From assembly GCF_949628215.1 (NCBI RefSeq), contig NC_134288.1, positions 11,167,682-11,231,681 on the forward strand: DNA of 64,000 nucleotides. Direction: 5' to 3'. This document shows, one piece after another, positions 14,947 through 28,379 of this stretch. Position numbers and translations under genes: made by a program. The notes below the pieces were generated by a model, which was given only the letters and a program-made list of their open reading frames with translations, ran no database searches and had not been told where the DNA came from. Origin of the DNA: Phalacrocorax aristotelis (lineage: Eukaryota > Chordata > Aves > Suliformes > Phalacrocoracidae). Within the stretch, counting starts at the first letter, position 1. Every line of letters starts with the position of its first letter.

Positions 14947-17330
14947 CTCTGTTGCCCAATGAATCCCTTGCTGCCCCATCGCAGCAGGCAGCCCAGTGAC
15001 CCAAGACACGGGAAATCAGTTGGTAACAGCAGTGGGGATGGAAATAGCACAAAAACAAACATGCTTGGCTGTCAGAGCCTTTCCTAAATGTGGCTGAGTG
15101 CCACAACAGGGCAAGAAAGGCTCCACAAATAGCAGGCACCCAAAGCAACCGAGGTGCTGCTGAGGTCTTTGCTCCTGGCCATGCCACGAAGCTGCCTGGG
15201 AGTACGGTCAAGGGATGGGGAGCAGGCTCCCCGGTTTTTTCCCTTTTTTCTGGCCCTTAGCAGAGCAGCAGCCTGAGTCTCTGAAACTTTACAGACCTCA
15301 AGAAAAATCCGCTTTAATTTAGCAAGGATTTTTCAGGCAGTTTTGCTCCGCTGGACAGGGAGTTGCCGGCATCACAGCAGCCACTCACTGATGGTCCCTG
15401 CTGTGAATCTGACCTGCCTTGCAGCAATGTGGGAATGATCTTAACCTCCATGCAGCATCCAGAAACGGGATGGAAGAGCACTGATATGCTGGTGGCATCG
15501 CAGCAGGTGGCTAGAGCAGCTCACCAAGAGCAGGATCGGGCTGGGGAAAGTGCCCAGCTGAGAACCAGAGATGCCAGGATTGGTGCCTTTGCTCTGCCAC
15601 AGCCTCTCCCAGGTGCCTGGGGACAGTTGCTGGGTTTGACCCTCTGTGATCATGAGACCAACAAGCAAATATGGCAATATTGACTTTACCTTTGTGTGCC
15701 CGTACCTTCATCTGAAGGCCCTGAGGCTGCAGGCTTGGAAAAATGTGTGTCTCTCCAAAACCTGGGGCTTTCACTGGGAACCAGCAGCAGATGAGACCCC
15801 ACTGCTCCCCCAAGGCATCCTCAGGCAAGAGCGTTTGCCAGGGCATGGGAAGACCCCAGAGCAGTGCTTCCCAGTACGAGCCAGTGACACAGCTACCTTT
15901 CCAGCCAGACAGCATACCTCATCTTGTCTTACTCAGAAAAGGCTTTTTTTTTTTCCTTGATTTTCCCATGTTCATGAAGTTTAAAGGCTGCCACATGCCT
16001 CCTGTGATACACAGCCACATGCATATAGGTACAGCCCCCCCCAGCAGTGCCCAGCACTAGCAGTTTGCTGCCCAGCAGGAAGTCATGTCAGATCAGTCAT
16101 GGGGTGATAATGTGCTGCTGTGGACATGGAGGTCACCCACAAGGTGACCCTGTTGGCCCTGGGGAACCCCCCTCAGTCATTCCCTTTGGATGCACACACT
16201 TACACAGGGGGAGCAGAGGTCCCAGTGGTGCCCTGGCCCCTCCTAGGGACGGGGGGGGACAAAGACCCCCTGCCCTGATGACAAGGACTGCTGCCTGGAG
16301 ACAAAGAGCGCAGGGCAAAGCTTACATAACATCATCTCCCTACCAGAAACAAGGAGCAAAGCTGGTAGTGACCCTGGATGCCTCTGCAGCACGGACAAAA
16401 AGCAAAATCAGCAACCTACCCTCAGCTGCTTCTTACGCCAGGCAGCAGGGAGCTGCCCGAACACAGCTTTGCCCTTCACCCCTGCCTACACGGGATGCCA
16501 GCGGTGCAAAGTCACCACTCAGGAGTCCCACGGACCCCGGCTGCCATCGGGGCTGCAGCACCTGGTGCACACAAGGACTGTCCTATATCTAATGCTGGGG
16601 CTGAAAGCAGACTGGAGCAGGAAGATTTGGCATCTTTAATACCATCCCTGCCAGGGTTTTGCCTCCAGCAGGAACAGTGACCTTGCCCCCTTGCATGCAG
16701 GCACCTGCAGGCTCGTTTTCTCTTTATTGAGCACCACTGCCCAGCTACCAGGCTGACCACAGATGGGCCAAACAGCCAAGTCAGCTAATTCAAGGTGAAG
16801 GTCAGCCAAACCACCACTTAGGAAAGCACAGCACATGGGCCAGCTGGGCTCCAGGGCAGCCCAGCCCAGTGCACCCCCCCACCTGCCATCCACACCATGA
16901 GCTCCGGCCTGACATCAGACCCATGAAATGCAAGTCCTGAGCAAGCCTTATCTCTCCCCTTAGTACGGAGGGCTCACTCTGCACCCAAATCCTTCCCCCA
17001 ACCCTGAGCAGACCTGGCTTAGGCCCAGCTAACACATAAGGCACCGGAGCAGGGCAGGGCAGCAACATGCTCAGTGAGCAGAGCGAGTTCAGCTCCAGCA
17101 GGGACAGGCTGTGCAGCCAAGTAAGGAAGAAAGGGTGAGGAGGCATTTGCAGCATTGCCCTGATCTTGCTCACGTGCAAAACGCACATGTACTGGTGAGT
17201 CACTGGCACATTCCAGCATTACCAGACCCTGCTGGAAGTGCTGTGGTCAGACGCTGCACCGTGTCCTGGTTTGGCCCCACTGACATCAGCAGCACCGCTC
17301 TGGGAACAACCCACAGGGTTTTAAAAGGCT
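14947..17330. other. Intergenic region between the CR1 and the PPDPF 3' end
   Basis: No coding pattern seen. There is an 11-base T run at 15944-15954 and a minus-strand AATAAA (TTTATT at about 16722-16727) that might serve a longer PPDPF 3' end or another transcript. Confidence 0.55.
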
Positions 17331-17337
17331 GCCCGAC

Positions 17338-17343
17338 TTTATT
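17338..17343 (-). terminator. PPDPF polyadenylation signal
   Basis: TTTATT on the plus strand is AATAAA on the minus strand, about 215 bases after the PPDPF stop codon. It is the first such signal downstream, so it is the likely 3' end. Confidence 0.6.
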
Positions 17344-17556
17344 AGTTGTCATTGCACAAGTACAAGGTAAATAAAACGAGTCTGCATGGAAAGGGTGTAG
17401 TTGCATTAAGAAAAAGTAAAAAGGCTGGTGTGGGAATCGTCAGTGGTTTGCTGCACTTTTTTATTACAAAGCAGCACCTTTGCCTTGGGGCAGCCTGCCT
17501 ACTCTATGGGGGGAAGGGGCTGTGCCCGCCAGCATAGGGAGCAGCCGCTGACCCGC

Positions 17557-19122
17557 TCATGCCAAGGGCCCGGAGCTGGGCTCACTGGCGTGGCGCCTCC
17601 GTCCCGCTCCTGGGGCCGGCACCAAGCCGCATGCCATCGGTCCTGTTGTCACCCACTGTGCTCCCGAGCTGCAAGACAGAGCAGAGAAAGGGTCAGGCTG
17701 ACACCAAGGCGTTTTTGTTGCCGCTCTGCATTTATTTCTGCAGAAAAGGAGCTGGTGCCCTGGGGATGAAGACATCGCCCATTGGGTCAGGATGCACCTC
17801 GGGGGATGCAGCAGGGATGTCCCCACTGCGCTGGGTGCTGCGTTGGCACTCCCCCACACCACCTCATCCAAGAACAGCACTCACCTCTCTGGGGACTCTG
17901 ACACAGTTGTCATGGCTGGGTGAGTTGTCTTCCCGAAGAAGAAGCTGGCCCACCAGTGGCCAGGATCAGACTTGGGCAGACCTGGGGGACAGTGCGTGCC
18001 AGGCAAAGTCTGGGCCAGGACCACCCGGGCCAGGACCACCCGGGCAGCCCCGTTACCACCCCGATCTCATCCCACAGGAGCGGCTGGGTCACCTCCAGTA
18101 AGATCTGCCGTGGAGGGGCCGGGAGCAGAGTCCCCTCACGGCCCCGAGCTGGGATGGTGGCACTTACCCGGGGGGTGGGGGATGACCTCCCCAGAGTACT
18201 CCGAGCTGCCACAGGAGCTGTTGCTGGATGTGGAGCTCAGGCGCCCTGTGGAGAAATCATGGCCATCAGAGCCACCGCTGACCCTCAGTTGTGCCACAAA
18301 AAGCAGAGTACAGCCTTGATGTGGCTGTCCCTGGGGTGACACGGCTCAGTCTCATCACTATCTCACTCCAGTACTTGCCCAGCTTTAGTGCTAAGTCAAT
18401 AAAAACTACTGGGAAGGAAATACTGGTGAGATTACAAGCTGGTCAAGAGCAGGTAGCAGAAAAGCACCTGAACACCTCTGTAGGAAAACACTTCCAACCC
18501 CAAGGACATTAATGGCTTTGCATCTGTTTGCAACACCTGGGAGGCCTTTGCAGGTGGCTTGGGGCCAAGAAGATGCGGATTCGTGCATATAAACCATGCA
18601 GTTTTAGTCCAACTGCTACAAGCTTCTTACTAGTTTCAGCTCAAGGGGAATACTCTAATGCCCTCTGGTTTAGGTAATCCATTAAATCAGAAAGTCTCTC
18701 CCCTGAAGAGGTACCAGTAGCTGCCATTGCCCAGACTGGTTTTGCAGCTCATTTCCACAGCAACAGTGCAAGATGCATTTGAAGCCATCACCTCCCCTCA
18801 CCTACAACCTTAATAACAAGTGAAGGAGATTGCAAGACCCATCTCCAGCTGGTACAACTGGGCAGGGGCTGCGGTGACCCAAAGGAGGGTCTGAACAGCA
18901 GGAGGACTAGCTGCCCGCCTTTCTCAGCAAGGAGCCTGCCAGCTCTTGTGGGGCTTCAGCTGAAAGCACACACCTGAGCTCAGGTTCATCTCTGCTGGAA
19001 CCACATTCCCCCGAGCCTGGCAAGGCACCATGCCCACTCACCCACCGCCCCAAGCGCTTGCCCTTACTTCTGTAGTAGTTGTGTGTTGCCATGAGCGAGC
19101 CGCTCGATGGGATGGATGCCAT
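17557..19122 (-). CDS. PPDPF: PPDPF, pancreatic progenitor cell differentiation and proliferation factor (complete)
   Basis: A small protein linked to exocrine pancreas development in zebrafish (exdpf); its molecular mechanism is not well defined. Four coding exons on the minus strand, 19122-19068, 18245-18168, 17981-17885 and 17668-17557, have consensus splice sites and matching phases and give 113 residues, against 114 in human. The N-terminus MASIPSSGSLMATHNYY and the STSSNSSC serine-rich segment are strongly family-like. The core PGHWWASFFFGK is the family hallmark, and the C-terminus (TGPMACGLV) is more diverged. The start is the only ATG in frame before the conserved block. The 5' untranslated part of this exon probably begins at 19157, after a CAG acceptor. 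PPDPF is convergent with SRMS and divergent from EEF1A2, as in mammals. I see no break. Confidence 0.93.
18013..18042. repeat. Tandem repeat, 15-base unit, two copies
   Basis: Two adjacent identical copies of GCCAGGACCACCCGG (start approximate within a base or two) in PPDPF intron 2, about 35 bases upstream of the exon 3 acceptor on the minus strand. Probably a recent local duplication. Confidence 0.8.
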
Positions 19123-19324
19123 GGTTCTCGATCTTGGTTCTTGTGCAGATCTAAAACCTGCGAGCAAAGGGGCAGCCATCATTGCACATGGGCTGCAGCA
19201 CAGCCCCTGCAGCCCCCACCTGCCCAGGGCCTGACCTGCGCCCAAACACGAGAAAACTGCAAGAGTTTAAATGGTACTGGTGTGATTTCTCAAGAGATTT
19301 GACACGTATACCTTCGCAGTGGCA

Positions 19325-19400
19325 CTGCACTGGGTATGGAGGCTAGCGGTCATAGTGCTACACACGGTTTAAATCCGCAGCTGTAGAGCTCTGGCTAAGA
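19325..19400 (+). repeat. Possible tRNA-derived SINE relic
   Basis: In PPDPF intron 1 a B-box-like GGTTTAAATCC (19366-19376) follows a weak A-box-like TAGCGGTCATAG. It does not fold as a tRNA and is not a gene; an old tRNA-headed SINE is the best guess. Confidence 0.3.
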
Positions 19401-20269
19401 GCTATGTGCAAAGCCAAAATAATCCCCTTGAAAACAACTGCTTGCACAGAGCACAAGCCTGGCAAGTCTGCACAGCGCCCTCCCCAAAATCCTCACGCGT
19501 GTTTTGCTTCCTTGCAGAAATCCAGTTCCCCTCACTGTATCAACAGTTGGGAGTTATGAAATCTCAGGCAGGGGTTGCGCGAGTAGCAAAGGAGTGTTTT
19601 GCTCGGGGCACATACCGAGGGTTTTCATGCAAGGGGTTCCAGCCCCAGCCTGCACCCAGCAGCACCTCCGCCACCCACAAGCCAGGGGCAAACCTGCCTG
19701 CACAGCACCCCCCGCCTCCTGCAGAGTCCGCTCCCAGCACGGGCAAGAAGCTTGCTTTCCCTCGCCCACAACACGCCCAGTTCTGAGCTAGAGAAATATT
19801 TTTCTCCTCCTGGTATAAAGCACCTCCTTGTTAAGCCGCTGACTGCTCCTGTGACCCACAGTTGGGACCCTTCTTTTTCAAGTGAGCTCCAAAACGGCTC
19901 CAACAGCCAAAGGTGCCAACTGCCAGCAGGAGCCACTGTCCCTCGGCCTGCAGGAGGACCCCGAGCCCCGCCGCCATCCGGAGGAAAAGCAAATGCACGG
20001 ACCTGGGCTGTGAGCCAGGCACAAAGGAAGCACCCAGCGCCCCGAGACCCCCACCATCCCCCGGGCGCCCAGGTCCTCCCCAGCTCTTGATGAGGCTTTC
20101 CCTGGTCTAATGATGCACCCAGTTGTTGAGTGTCCTGCTGCAAAACATCCTCCACGCACCCACGTCCAAGCTAATACAGTAATCCGTAGTGGAGAAACTG
20201 AGGCACGGAGCCGCCTCCCATCAGTTTCACCCCAAAGGGACTCGTTGCAGCCTTGCAGCTGACCCTTTC

Positions 20270-20660
20270 CAAAGCAACACCACTCCCCCGCCCCCGAATT
20301 ACTACAGGCCGCCCCGTTCCCCCCCTCTCCCGCCGGGGCTGCACGCCCGGTCGCAGCGCACCTGGGCTGGGCGGCGGCGGGGTCCGGCGGGCGGGCACTA
20401 GGGCCGCGGGGGCCGCTCGGCGGCGGCGCCGCCCGGGGCAGGCAGCGTCCGCACGCGCCTCTCCGCACCGCACGGCCTGAGCCGCGGCGCTGCCGGTCCC
20501 GCTCCCGCCACACCCCTATATCCCCTCGGGCCACGCCCCCGCGGGCCGCTCCGCCAATCGGGGTGGGGGGCGAGGCCGGGCACGCCCCTTTCCCCGAGGG
20601 GCGGGGCCTGCGGGAGCGGGATGGGGCCTGCGGGAGCGGGATGCGGCCTCACGGGGTAGG
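20270..20660 (-). promoter_or_regulatory. PPDPF CpG-rich promoter and non-coding first exon
   Basis: Very GC- and CpG-rich block upstream of PPDPF. On the minus strand a GC box (GGGGCGTGGCC) is followed by a TATA-like GATATAGG near 20522-20514, so transcription likely starts near 20490. A CAG/GTGCG donor at 20362/20361 would close a non-coding first exon of about 130 bases, spliced to the exon that begins at 19157. Start and first exon are inferred. Confidence 0.6.
20604..20643. repeat. Perfect tandem repeat, 20-base unit, two copies
   Basis: Two identical copies of a G-rich 20-base unit (GGGCCTGCGGGAGCGGGATG), with a partial third copy starting at 20644, at the outer edge of the PPDPF CpG island. 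Confidence 0.85.
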
Positions 20661-23600
20661 GGGTGCGAGGGGGAGCCCTTAAAATTAGAGTAATAACAAA
20701 TAAATACATAAATATGCATTTGAAGGGATTCTGAACTGTCTGGGCTGCATCAGTTCGGGGAGATAACAGTTCATGTTACCTCCATAAAGGCGGTCTGATA
20801 CTTGATATAGCTCAAGTGTTATTCATCTATTTTCTCTCCCGAATTCAGGAATACTTTAGAGCAGAGAGCTGTGGCCCGGCACGCTGAGGGTTTGCAATAA
20901 AATCTTTCTGCTTGGGTGCACTTGCAGGAATTGCCTTTTTTGGGGGGTGATACACTAAGGCATTTTAGGGTTTGGAGGCAGGAGGGAGCCCATTTCCCAG
21001 CCTGGGGTCCTTCTTGCACAAGCTCTTCATGCAATGGAGTTCATTCGTCCCCCAGTCTGTGATTTTTGTTATTAAGCTGGACTTACTTGTCAAGCACCGG
21101 GGGGAAGCAGACAGCTTCAGGGGAGGCAGCACTGGGTTGCCCCAGGAGGACATTGATCTCCCCATGCAGATCATGGGGCTGCAAAAGTGACAAGCTGCCC
21201 TTGGGGCTGCGTTTCTCAGCAGGGCAAGACCGCCGGCACGGGGACACTGCAGGTGACCCATGTCCTCGGATCCCCCCACCTGGCCCACGGCACCGAGGCA
21301 ATACTGCTGCCATCACCACTGGGGCAGGCGCCTTCCCCCGTGCACAGCCTCTATGTACGGTCCCAGGAACTTATCCAGGACAGCTTCGGGGAAAGCCTCG
21401 GCACCACAGGGCTGTAAATAAATAGTTTATTTTCAAAGACTTTAAGGACCAACACAGGAGCGTGAGTGATCCAGCTCAGGACCACGTTGCTCCAGGTGTG
21501 CCTCAGTTTCCCCATTGATGATACTGACTCAGTGCTTTCCAGGGACGGAGTTGGCTAAAGGCTGAGATGGACTTTGAATGTACAAATACCAGCAGGCAGT
21601 TTAAACAGCCACATGGTTGTTTTCATGCCCAGCATTAGGCTTCACTTTTGTGCCTTACAATCACTTTTGATTAGTGGTTTGATTTTGGGGTCCCTGTGAC
21701 CCCCAGGCCAGCCCTGCTGGGAGCATTCACTCCCAGCCATGCCAGCTGCAAAGCATGGAGAGCTCTAGGGCACAGGCTCAGAAGATCTTTCTGGCCCAGA
21801 AGATTTTTCTGGCTCAGAAGGGAAAGATAGAAAAGCTAAAAACTGTGTGCTTTAGATCTGAAAAGCCACTTTTATTTTAGTGAAGCTGGTGTAATTTCTC
21901 AGGTTCCTCCTCCTCAAATCCTTCCTGAGAGATGTATCCCTGCACCTTAACTCCCTCTAATAATCTACAGAGCAGTAAGAATTTCTTGATACTGTGTATT
22001 CTTCCCAGCCGGTACAGGTTGGTTTTGTAACCCACCGAGCCTGAGTGGGCTAATTGCTTTAATTAATGATAGAGCAGAGATAACCAAACACTTCCTAGTC
22101 CCTTTGTGCAACGACACCACTTACACCCACATTTGGAGCTGCTTTTTAAAGGATCCGCTCATTAAGCGGAGAGCACCGGGGGCGTGATGCTGCACCTAGA
22201 GCAATGGGGGATGAATCGGGGCTTCGCTGGCTCAGGGGAGATCAGTCTCCCCACGTGGATGAAATCCAGCCTCCAGCAAAATGTGTCTTGCTCTGTTTTT
22301 AATCCCAAAGCCAAATCCACTTCGCCTTATTGATGCCATGGGAGAGGGTCCAGTGAGACAGAGCAGCCAGGGGGGATTGATGGAACATCCAGTCTGGTTT
22401 CTCAGGACAAAGCCTGTCCTGGGTGCATTAAGGAGAGGAAGATAAATTTCATTTGTATTGATCAAGAATCAGTTGTTTTAAAAGCAAGCAGAAGACAAGA
22501 TTTGGGTAGGTTTTCTCTTTGATTAGAGCCTCTGAGTTGACTGTGACTCTCCTTACAGTTTGCTTTTGAGTGAGGTTTCAGTGTTTTCTATTCTAAATTT
22601 GGGTCTCTGGGCTCCCTGTTACAGCTGGCAACTGTCTTTTGTTATCTGCTGCTTGTTGTGTACCGTTGGGGAATCGCCTTTCGTGTAACATTCTGTACCT
22701 GGCAGAAATATCTGGAATCCAGCAAAGGCTGCGGAGCTCAAGGAGCTGCTGCCTCTGGACACCACCAGCTCTCATGGGACATCACAGATGGGTGTTAGCT
22801 AATGCTGGGGGACGATGGGGCACCCCAATGCCCAGCCAGTGAGGCTTAATGCTGCTGCCAGTTTCCCTCTGGCGATGTGACATCCCAGTGGCTTCAAGAA
22901 TTTGGTCAATGGTGAGAAAGCCACCCAGAAGCCCCTTCCCCACCATCCTGCACCAGAGCACTCATCAGTTTTCCTCCCAGGCAAGAAGGCAGCTCTCACT
23001 CCCGGCACAGCAGAAATGTAGGCTTGAGCTCTTTTATACTGCTACAGGGCCTGATCCTGCACCAGTGAGGGTTTTGCTTAACTCTCCCTCTGCTGAGGAC
23101 CTCTTGCTGCAGAGGAGGGAGCAGGCACGACCCGTGCTCAGGCTCTGTCCCCCTACTCCTCCTGCGCTGCATTTTCCTTGCTTAGAGCCAGGTTTGGGAT
23201 TTGGGCAGCATCCGCCCGGTGCAGGCAGCTGCTGCCACCTATGGATAAAAAATGGCCAAAATGTTCACCCCAGACACTACATTCTCCTCTCTGCCCAGAG
23301 CCTTTGCAGTCACACTGAGGTCAGAGCAATAGAGTGGCTGCAAAACCATACGCATGATCATGCCAAGGCCCGACACATGGCCTCTTCCTCTGCCTGCACA
23401 TGTTTGAAATAGAAAAGGGAATGTCTGGGAAATTCAAGGGGTGACTTTCCTTAAGCACAACATGAGCAGCATGTTCTACCTGTTGTCTGGAAATTGTGCT
23501 CTGCCTTTCTGGAATATATGCAGCAAAGCGACCCAAATGCCACCTTGGCTGGAGAATAAACCGAAGTCAGATCGGGGCATGCACCACTGTCCCTGCAGCG

Positions 23601-26600
23601 ATGGGGGCAGCTCTGCTGTCCTCGCCTGCAGTTTGTGCCAAGGGGTGCAGGCACTCAGGGCTGATTTCCCAAAAGGCATGGGGAATTGGCATCAGGGCCC
23701 CCAAAATTCTGAGTCTGATCTGCAAATATGCACATTGTGGGGAGGATTAGGCAGAAAGTCACAAACTGCCCGATTTGTCTGTGCAAAAGGGATGTTTCCA
23801 ATTTGGAAAAAGCAGTGAAGAGAGACCACTGCTGCTTGCTGTACTCCAGAGGCTTTAGGTGAACTTGGACCCATGAGTTCCTGACTTTTGGCCCGTCTAT
23901 TTCTCTGGGCAACCTGGAAAATCATCTTGCAGAAACCAGCAGCAGTATTGAGCAGGATCCATCTCTCTACAGAAAACTCTTAGGCCAACATCTCCTACAT
24001 GGACTTGGGGGAGATTTCACTACCATTCAGTGAATTCAAAACACATGCAAACAAATACCTTGCTAGTGTAAATCCTTGGGCTTTGATGGGGGTTGGTTCA
24101 CCAACAAATTTTCTCATTAAGTTCCCTGATCCTTATTTCTCCCTCTGGATGCATCTAAAGCTTATGCTGTGAGCCAGGTATCTCCATTATCAGTCCTTTG
24201 ACTAAAGTGATCAGAAGATATGAGCAGCCAGGGCTCTTTTCACTCAGTAGCTGTGGTTTAATAAGAAAAGCTGTCCCCAGAATTAATGCAGGCTTTTCCT
24301 AACTCAGAGATGTGCACAGCTGCCAAAACAAACACATCAATCTGTTGTAGCTTGATATGGCATCAGACTCCCTTGCTGTAAAACCAGTGCATTCCAGGAG
24401 CTCCCTAGCATCCTGCAAACAGTATTAAACCACAGGGCAGAGGTGTCTTGTCTCACTTGGGCTTGACCTAGATCAGGGTCTGTCCCCTCCTCGGAACATG
24501 GGGAGATTTACAGGATCAGCTTCTAGCAGCCCTCGCAGATGCTACATCCATGTGGCAGAAATGTCAGGGTGTCCCTAAAGAGATGCATCTGAAGTGTTTT
24601 TCTCCTCCCTGGAGTTAAAAAAGATTTCAGAGCATGGAAATGTCCATCCTGGCTGCTTCCCAGACAGACAGCAGCTCAGACTGAGCAGTTTTATCCTCCA
24701 CAGCCTCCTTGCTGCCAGCAGCATCTTGGAGAGCAGGAAGAAATAGAGTAGCAATATCAAAATGACAGCAAGGAAGGTGAAGAGCAGTGCAGGAGTTAAA
24801 ATCTTCAGAGGAAATCTGAATTTAGGTGAGGAGCTGCTGCGTTTGACTTGGGGATGTGCACCCAAGGGTCTCTTATAACCCCTGGGGTGCTGCTGAGCTC
24901 GGAGAGGTGGGGTGAGGGAGCAGTATCAGAGGGTGCTGGAGGAGCTGCATCCTGCAGGGATGAGCTTCTGGTAATTTTATCTCTGAGGCCACCACCTCTC
25001 TCTCAACCTGGCTGAATTTGGGCCAACAGCCTGCAAGCTGCTTGCTGGGGACATAGAGATACAGGGTATGTGTGTGTTGTGGCTTCTTAAGGAAAGGGAT
25101 TAAAAATCAGCCCCGTCTGCCAGGCTGATCTCTGTACTGTCACCTGCTGAGGCTGGCTGGAGCGTGGGTGGGTCCCTGGGCTGCGCAGGGCTCTCAGCAA
25201 ATTGGGGGTTTATGCTACACGCAGAGATTTTGCTCCCCTGTGTTGTTGCAACAGGACTCACAGCTTAAGGTGCCACTAACCAGGTCAGGTAACGCAGCTG
25301 GGGGTGGCTCAGCCCCTCTGGGGCCATTTTCCCCTGCTCCCCACACTGTCCCAATAGCCCCGGCGCCTCGCACACTGGGGACATTTCTGCATTGCTTTCC
25401 AGTCCAAATACTGAGCCTTAGCAACATACGCTGCTCGTATGTGGTATTTTAATAAAGGATGGAGAGTTATTAAGGCAAGTGAGTTACCACCAGAGGAAGG
25501 TTTTCACCCCATAAGCATGTAATGTCCAGCTGTTATTAAAAAGTGATCAAAATGAGAAGCTGTTCTGCTGTGCTTCCAGGGGAACGTGGGCACTGGGAGC
25601 TGACATGGGAGCTGCCTCGGCACCCACGGCTCCAGAGGCTTTCCACGGCTGAGCTGAGTTTTATGTGTGAATACCTACAACGCTGGCGATGGGGCATGGC
25701 TGCTGTTGGGTGGAGGGATTTCCCTGTCTCGACCCAGTAACTCAGCTGTTTGGTGGAAAAAGGGTTTCTGGAGGAGTGTCCCCATGGCATGACTGGGTCC
25801 ACTGCTACCACCATGCCAGGAGGGATGGGGACAGTGCAAAGGCCTTTAAGCATTGTCCTTCCAGCATTGCTGCCTCAGATCGCCTCAGGCATCGGACGGC
25901 TGTGGCTACACCAAAACCCCGAGGGCAGGTCCCGGCGGTGTGAGCACGCTGGTGGGTCCTTGGGTGCCTGGTGCACCCTGCCTTGCACAAGGCATGCTGC
26001 TGTCCCATCAGGGGTGACACCAGACACCGTCCCCAGCTGGCCGGGTGGCTGGAGGGCTTGGGCATCTTGTTATCACCTCTGAAGTTTATTTTTAAACCTC
26101 TAGCTCCAATTTAAAGGTATCAGCAGCATGCGCTGAGTGTAGGACCTCAAAATACTCCCCTTCTCCTTCTTCCCATGCCTTTCCATCCCATCATTTCTGT
26201 CTTCATCTCCCCTCTCCATGTCTACAGCATGAGCACAACCTGAGAAACCTGCTCACATTAGAAGTTTCACGAATTCTTCTCCTGTTTGGTGCCTTGGGCA
26301 GGGAGTGCTGCCAGGCAAACATACAGAGGGAGGCACGGCTCGTCAACATGGGGGCCTGGAAGGGGTGACCTCAAAGCCAACTCCACGTAACATGCTCTAG
26401 GTACCTCTGGGAGATGCAGTGGGCTATCCTGTCCCATCTTAACCCCAGTTAAGATGGGGTTTAACTAAAGTGGGAGTGCCTGTTTGATGTGCACCAGCTT
26501 TGACACTTGGGATTGCTAGGGGATGTTGTCTAGAGGAGGAAAGGATGGCCAATATCTTGCTGTTTTGAGCTTGACCGCTTCCAGCAGATGGTAAATGCTG

Positions 26601-28379
26601 AAACATCTGGGTGCAAGGCCTCTTCAAAGCCTCCAAAACTGGTGTGGAAGGAGCTGAAACCCTGACCGTGGAAAGAAGGAAACCTAACAGTGTTCACCCC
26701 TTCCATAAAGCTGTCCTATGGAGGACAACTGCTGCCCTGCACACTCGGATCTGCTTTACTGATGGCTGTTCCATGAGGCCAGCATGAGGCCTGCATTTCT
26801 TCCTTTCAGGGAAAATCTCTCTATTGCTTTGCATGGGAAGGAGGAATAAAATTGTGATTTATAGCCACTCCTGTGTCCAGCCCTGACTTTTCCCTGGCAA
26901 GAGCAGGGCTTCTGGGGCAACATCAAGGCAGGCATCCCTCATGGCTGCTGTTTGCTCTGCCTAAACCCCTGCCTTCAAAGGAGACCTGATGCATTTTATA
27001 GAGACAAAAAAGCAAGCACTCAGTTAGCTGAATGCGTTACTCATGGGAAGAAACACCCCCAGCGCGAAGGCAAATTCAGGCAGGCAGCCTGGGGTGTTTG
27101 CATCCCAGATACATACAAATTACCAGCACTGCGGATTATTCACTCTCCCAGTCACACCGTGCGGGGCCTCTTTGGAAAACAAAAATCTCAATTATTACGC
27201 CTGGGCAGATGGGAATTTTAGTACAGCTTAAAGCATCAGATACTTACCCAGGGGCTGTGGGGCTGGATGGGGTTGAGGTGATGGGGAAAGGGGTAATAGG
27301 CACCTGCCATGCGTGTGTGCAGGTTGCCCTTCCCTTTGGGGGGGTCTCCATTTTCTTGAGTGATCCCAAATCATTTGGTGATGGCTTTTGGGGTGAGGGA
27401 AAGGAATCAAGCCTAAATAGGATGTACAAGAATTGTTTCAGCTGGGACCTGAATCTGAAGCCAGATGGATGGAGACAAGGCGCTAAACTACAGCCGCCCC
27501 CAGATTTTGCCTGCTCAGGTCTCTCTTATTTTACATAGCTGAACATTTAAGGACAGATTGCCACTATTTTACAGGATGGAAAATGGTTCTACTCGGGTGT
27601 GACAATTGAGCCTGATGGTCCTTGGGGACTGCAGGTGTTTGGTGAAACCCTTTTCTCCAGGCACCAGCCAGACCTGGGCACATAGCTGTGGCTTTAAGCT
27701 TCTCGGAGGCTGGGCACAAGTTGGTTTAACCGAGCTGGGATTTGCCAGGTCTGACAGCCTTCTCTCCTACTCGTGTCCCGTACTATTTATAGTCCGATGG
27801 GCTGTCAGGCTCTGTTTCATTGTAGAAGTAAAGCACAGTGCACTGCCTGTTTTTCTTTTCCCTGCCTCGGAACAGGGGTGAAAATTCAAATTCTTTTTTC
27901 CGGAGAAGGAACAGAGAGAGGAGGGCTTCGTCACGCATTCACCTGGCCTGAGGGGCAGAGGGACCTGGGATTTACTCCATCTCTGTGGAGGCTGAAGTCT
28001 TCATTAGCAAACGCAGCCTCTGCCCTGCTGAGGTCCGTTCCCAGGCTGCCTGAAGCCCTTGTGTAAAAAGGGGGGATTATTTTTGGCAAAGCACTCAAAT
28101 ATGGATAGGAAGAATAAAGGATTTATATACCCATCCCTCCTACACATTATCGAACTTGGTGTCCATCCCCGGCACATCCAGACCCGGTGTAACACTGCTC
28201 CTCCTACCCCAAAACAAGGCTGGGTCAATGCCTTTAAATGCTGTCTTAGAACCTTCCTCTTGGAAGTTTCTTTTTATTTTTCCTGGCACTCCATGCATTT
28301 TGTGTTGCACAAGGAATTCTGCAAAAAACTGAAAGATATCTTTCCTGTCATCTTTCTAAGAAAATACCAATGAACTATA
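20661..28379. other. Intergenic region between PPDPF and EEF1A2 (no gene seen)
   Basis: About 7.7 kb with no exon-like coding pattern on either strand. A short segment at 21490-21540 (GTGCCTCAGTTTCCCCAT) resembles the middle of a MIR-type SINE. The rest is mixed unique-looking sequence; enhancers or non-coding transcripts cannot be excluded. Confidence 0.55.

Noticed and set aside
19878-20534. Minus-strand frame of 218 codons upstream of PPDPF
   Set aside because: Falls in the CpG island and PPDPF intron 1, with Arg/Pro/Ala-rich composition and no domain.
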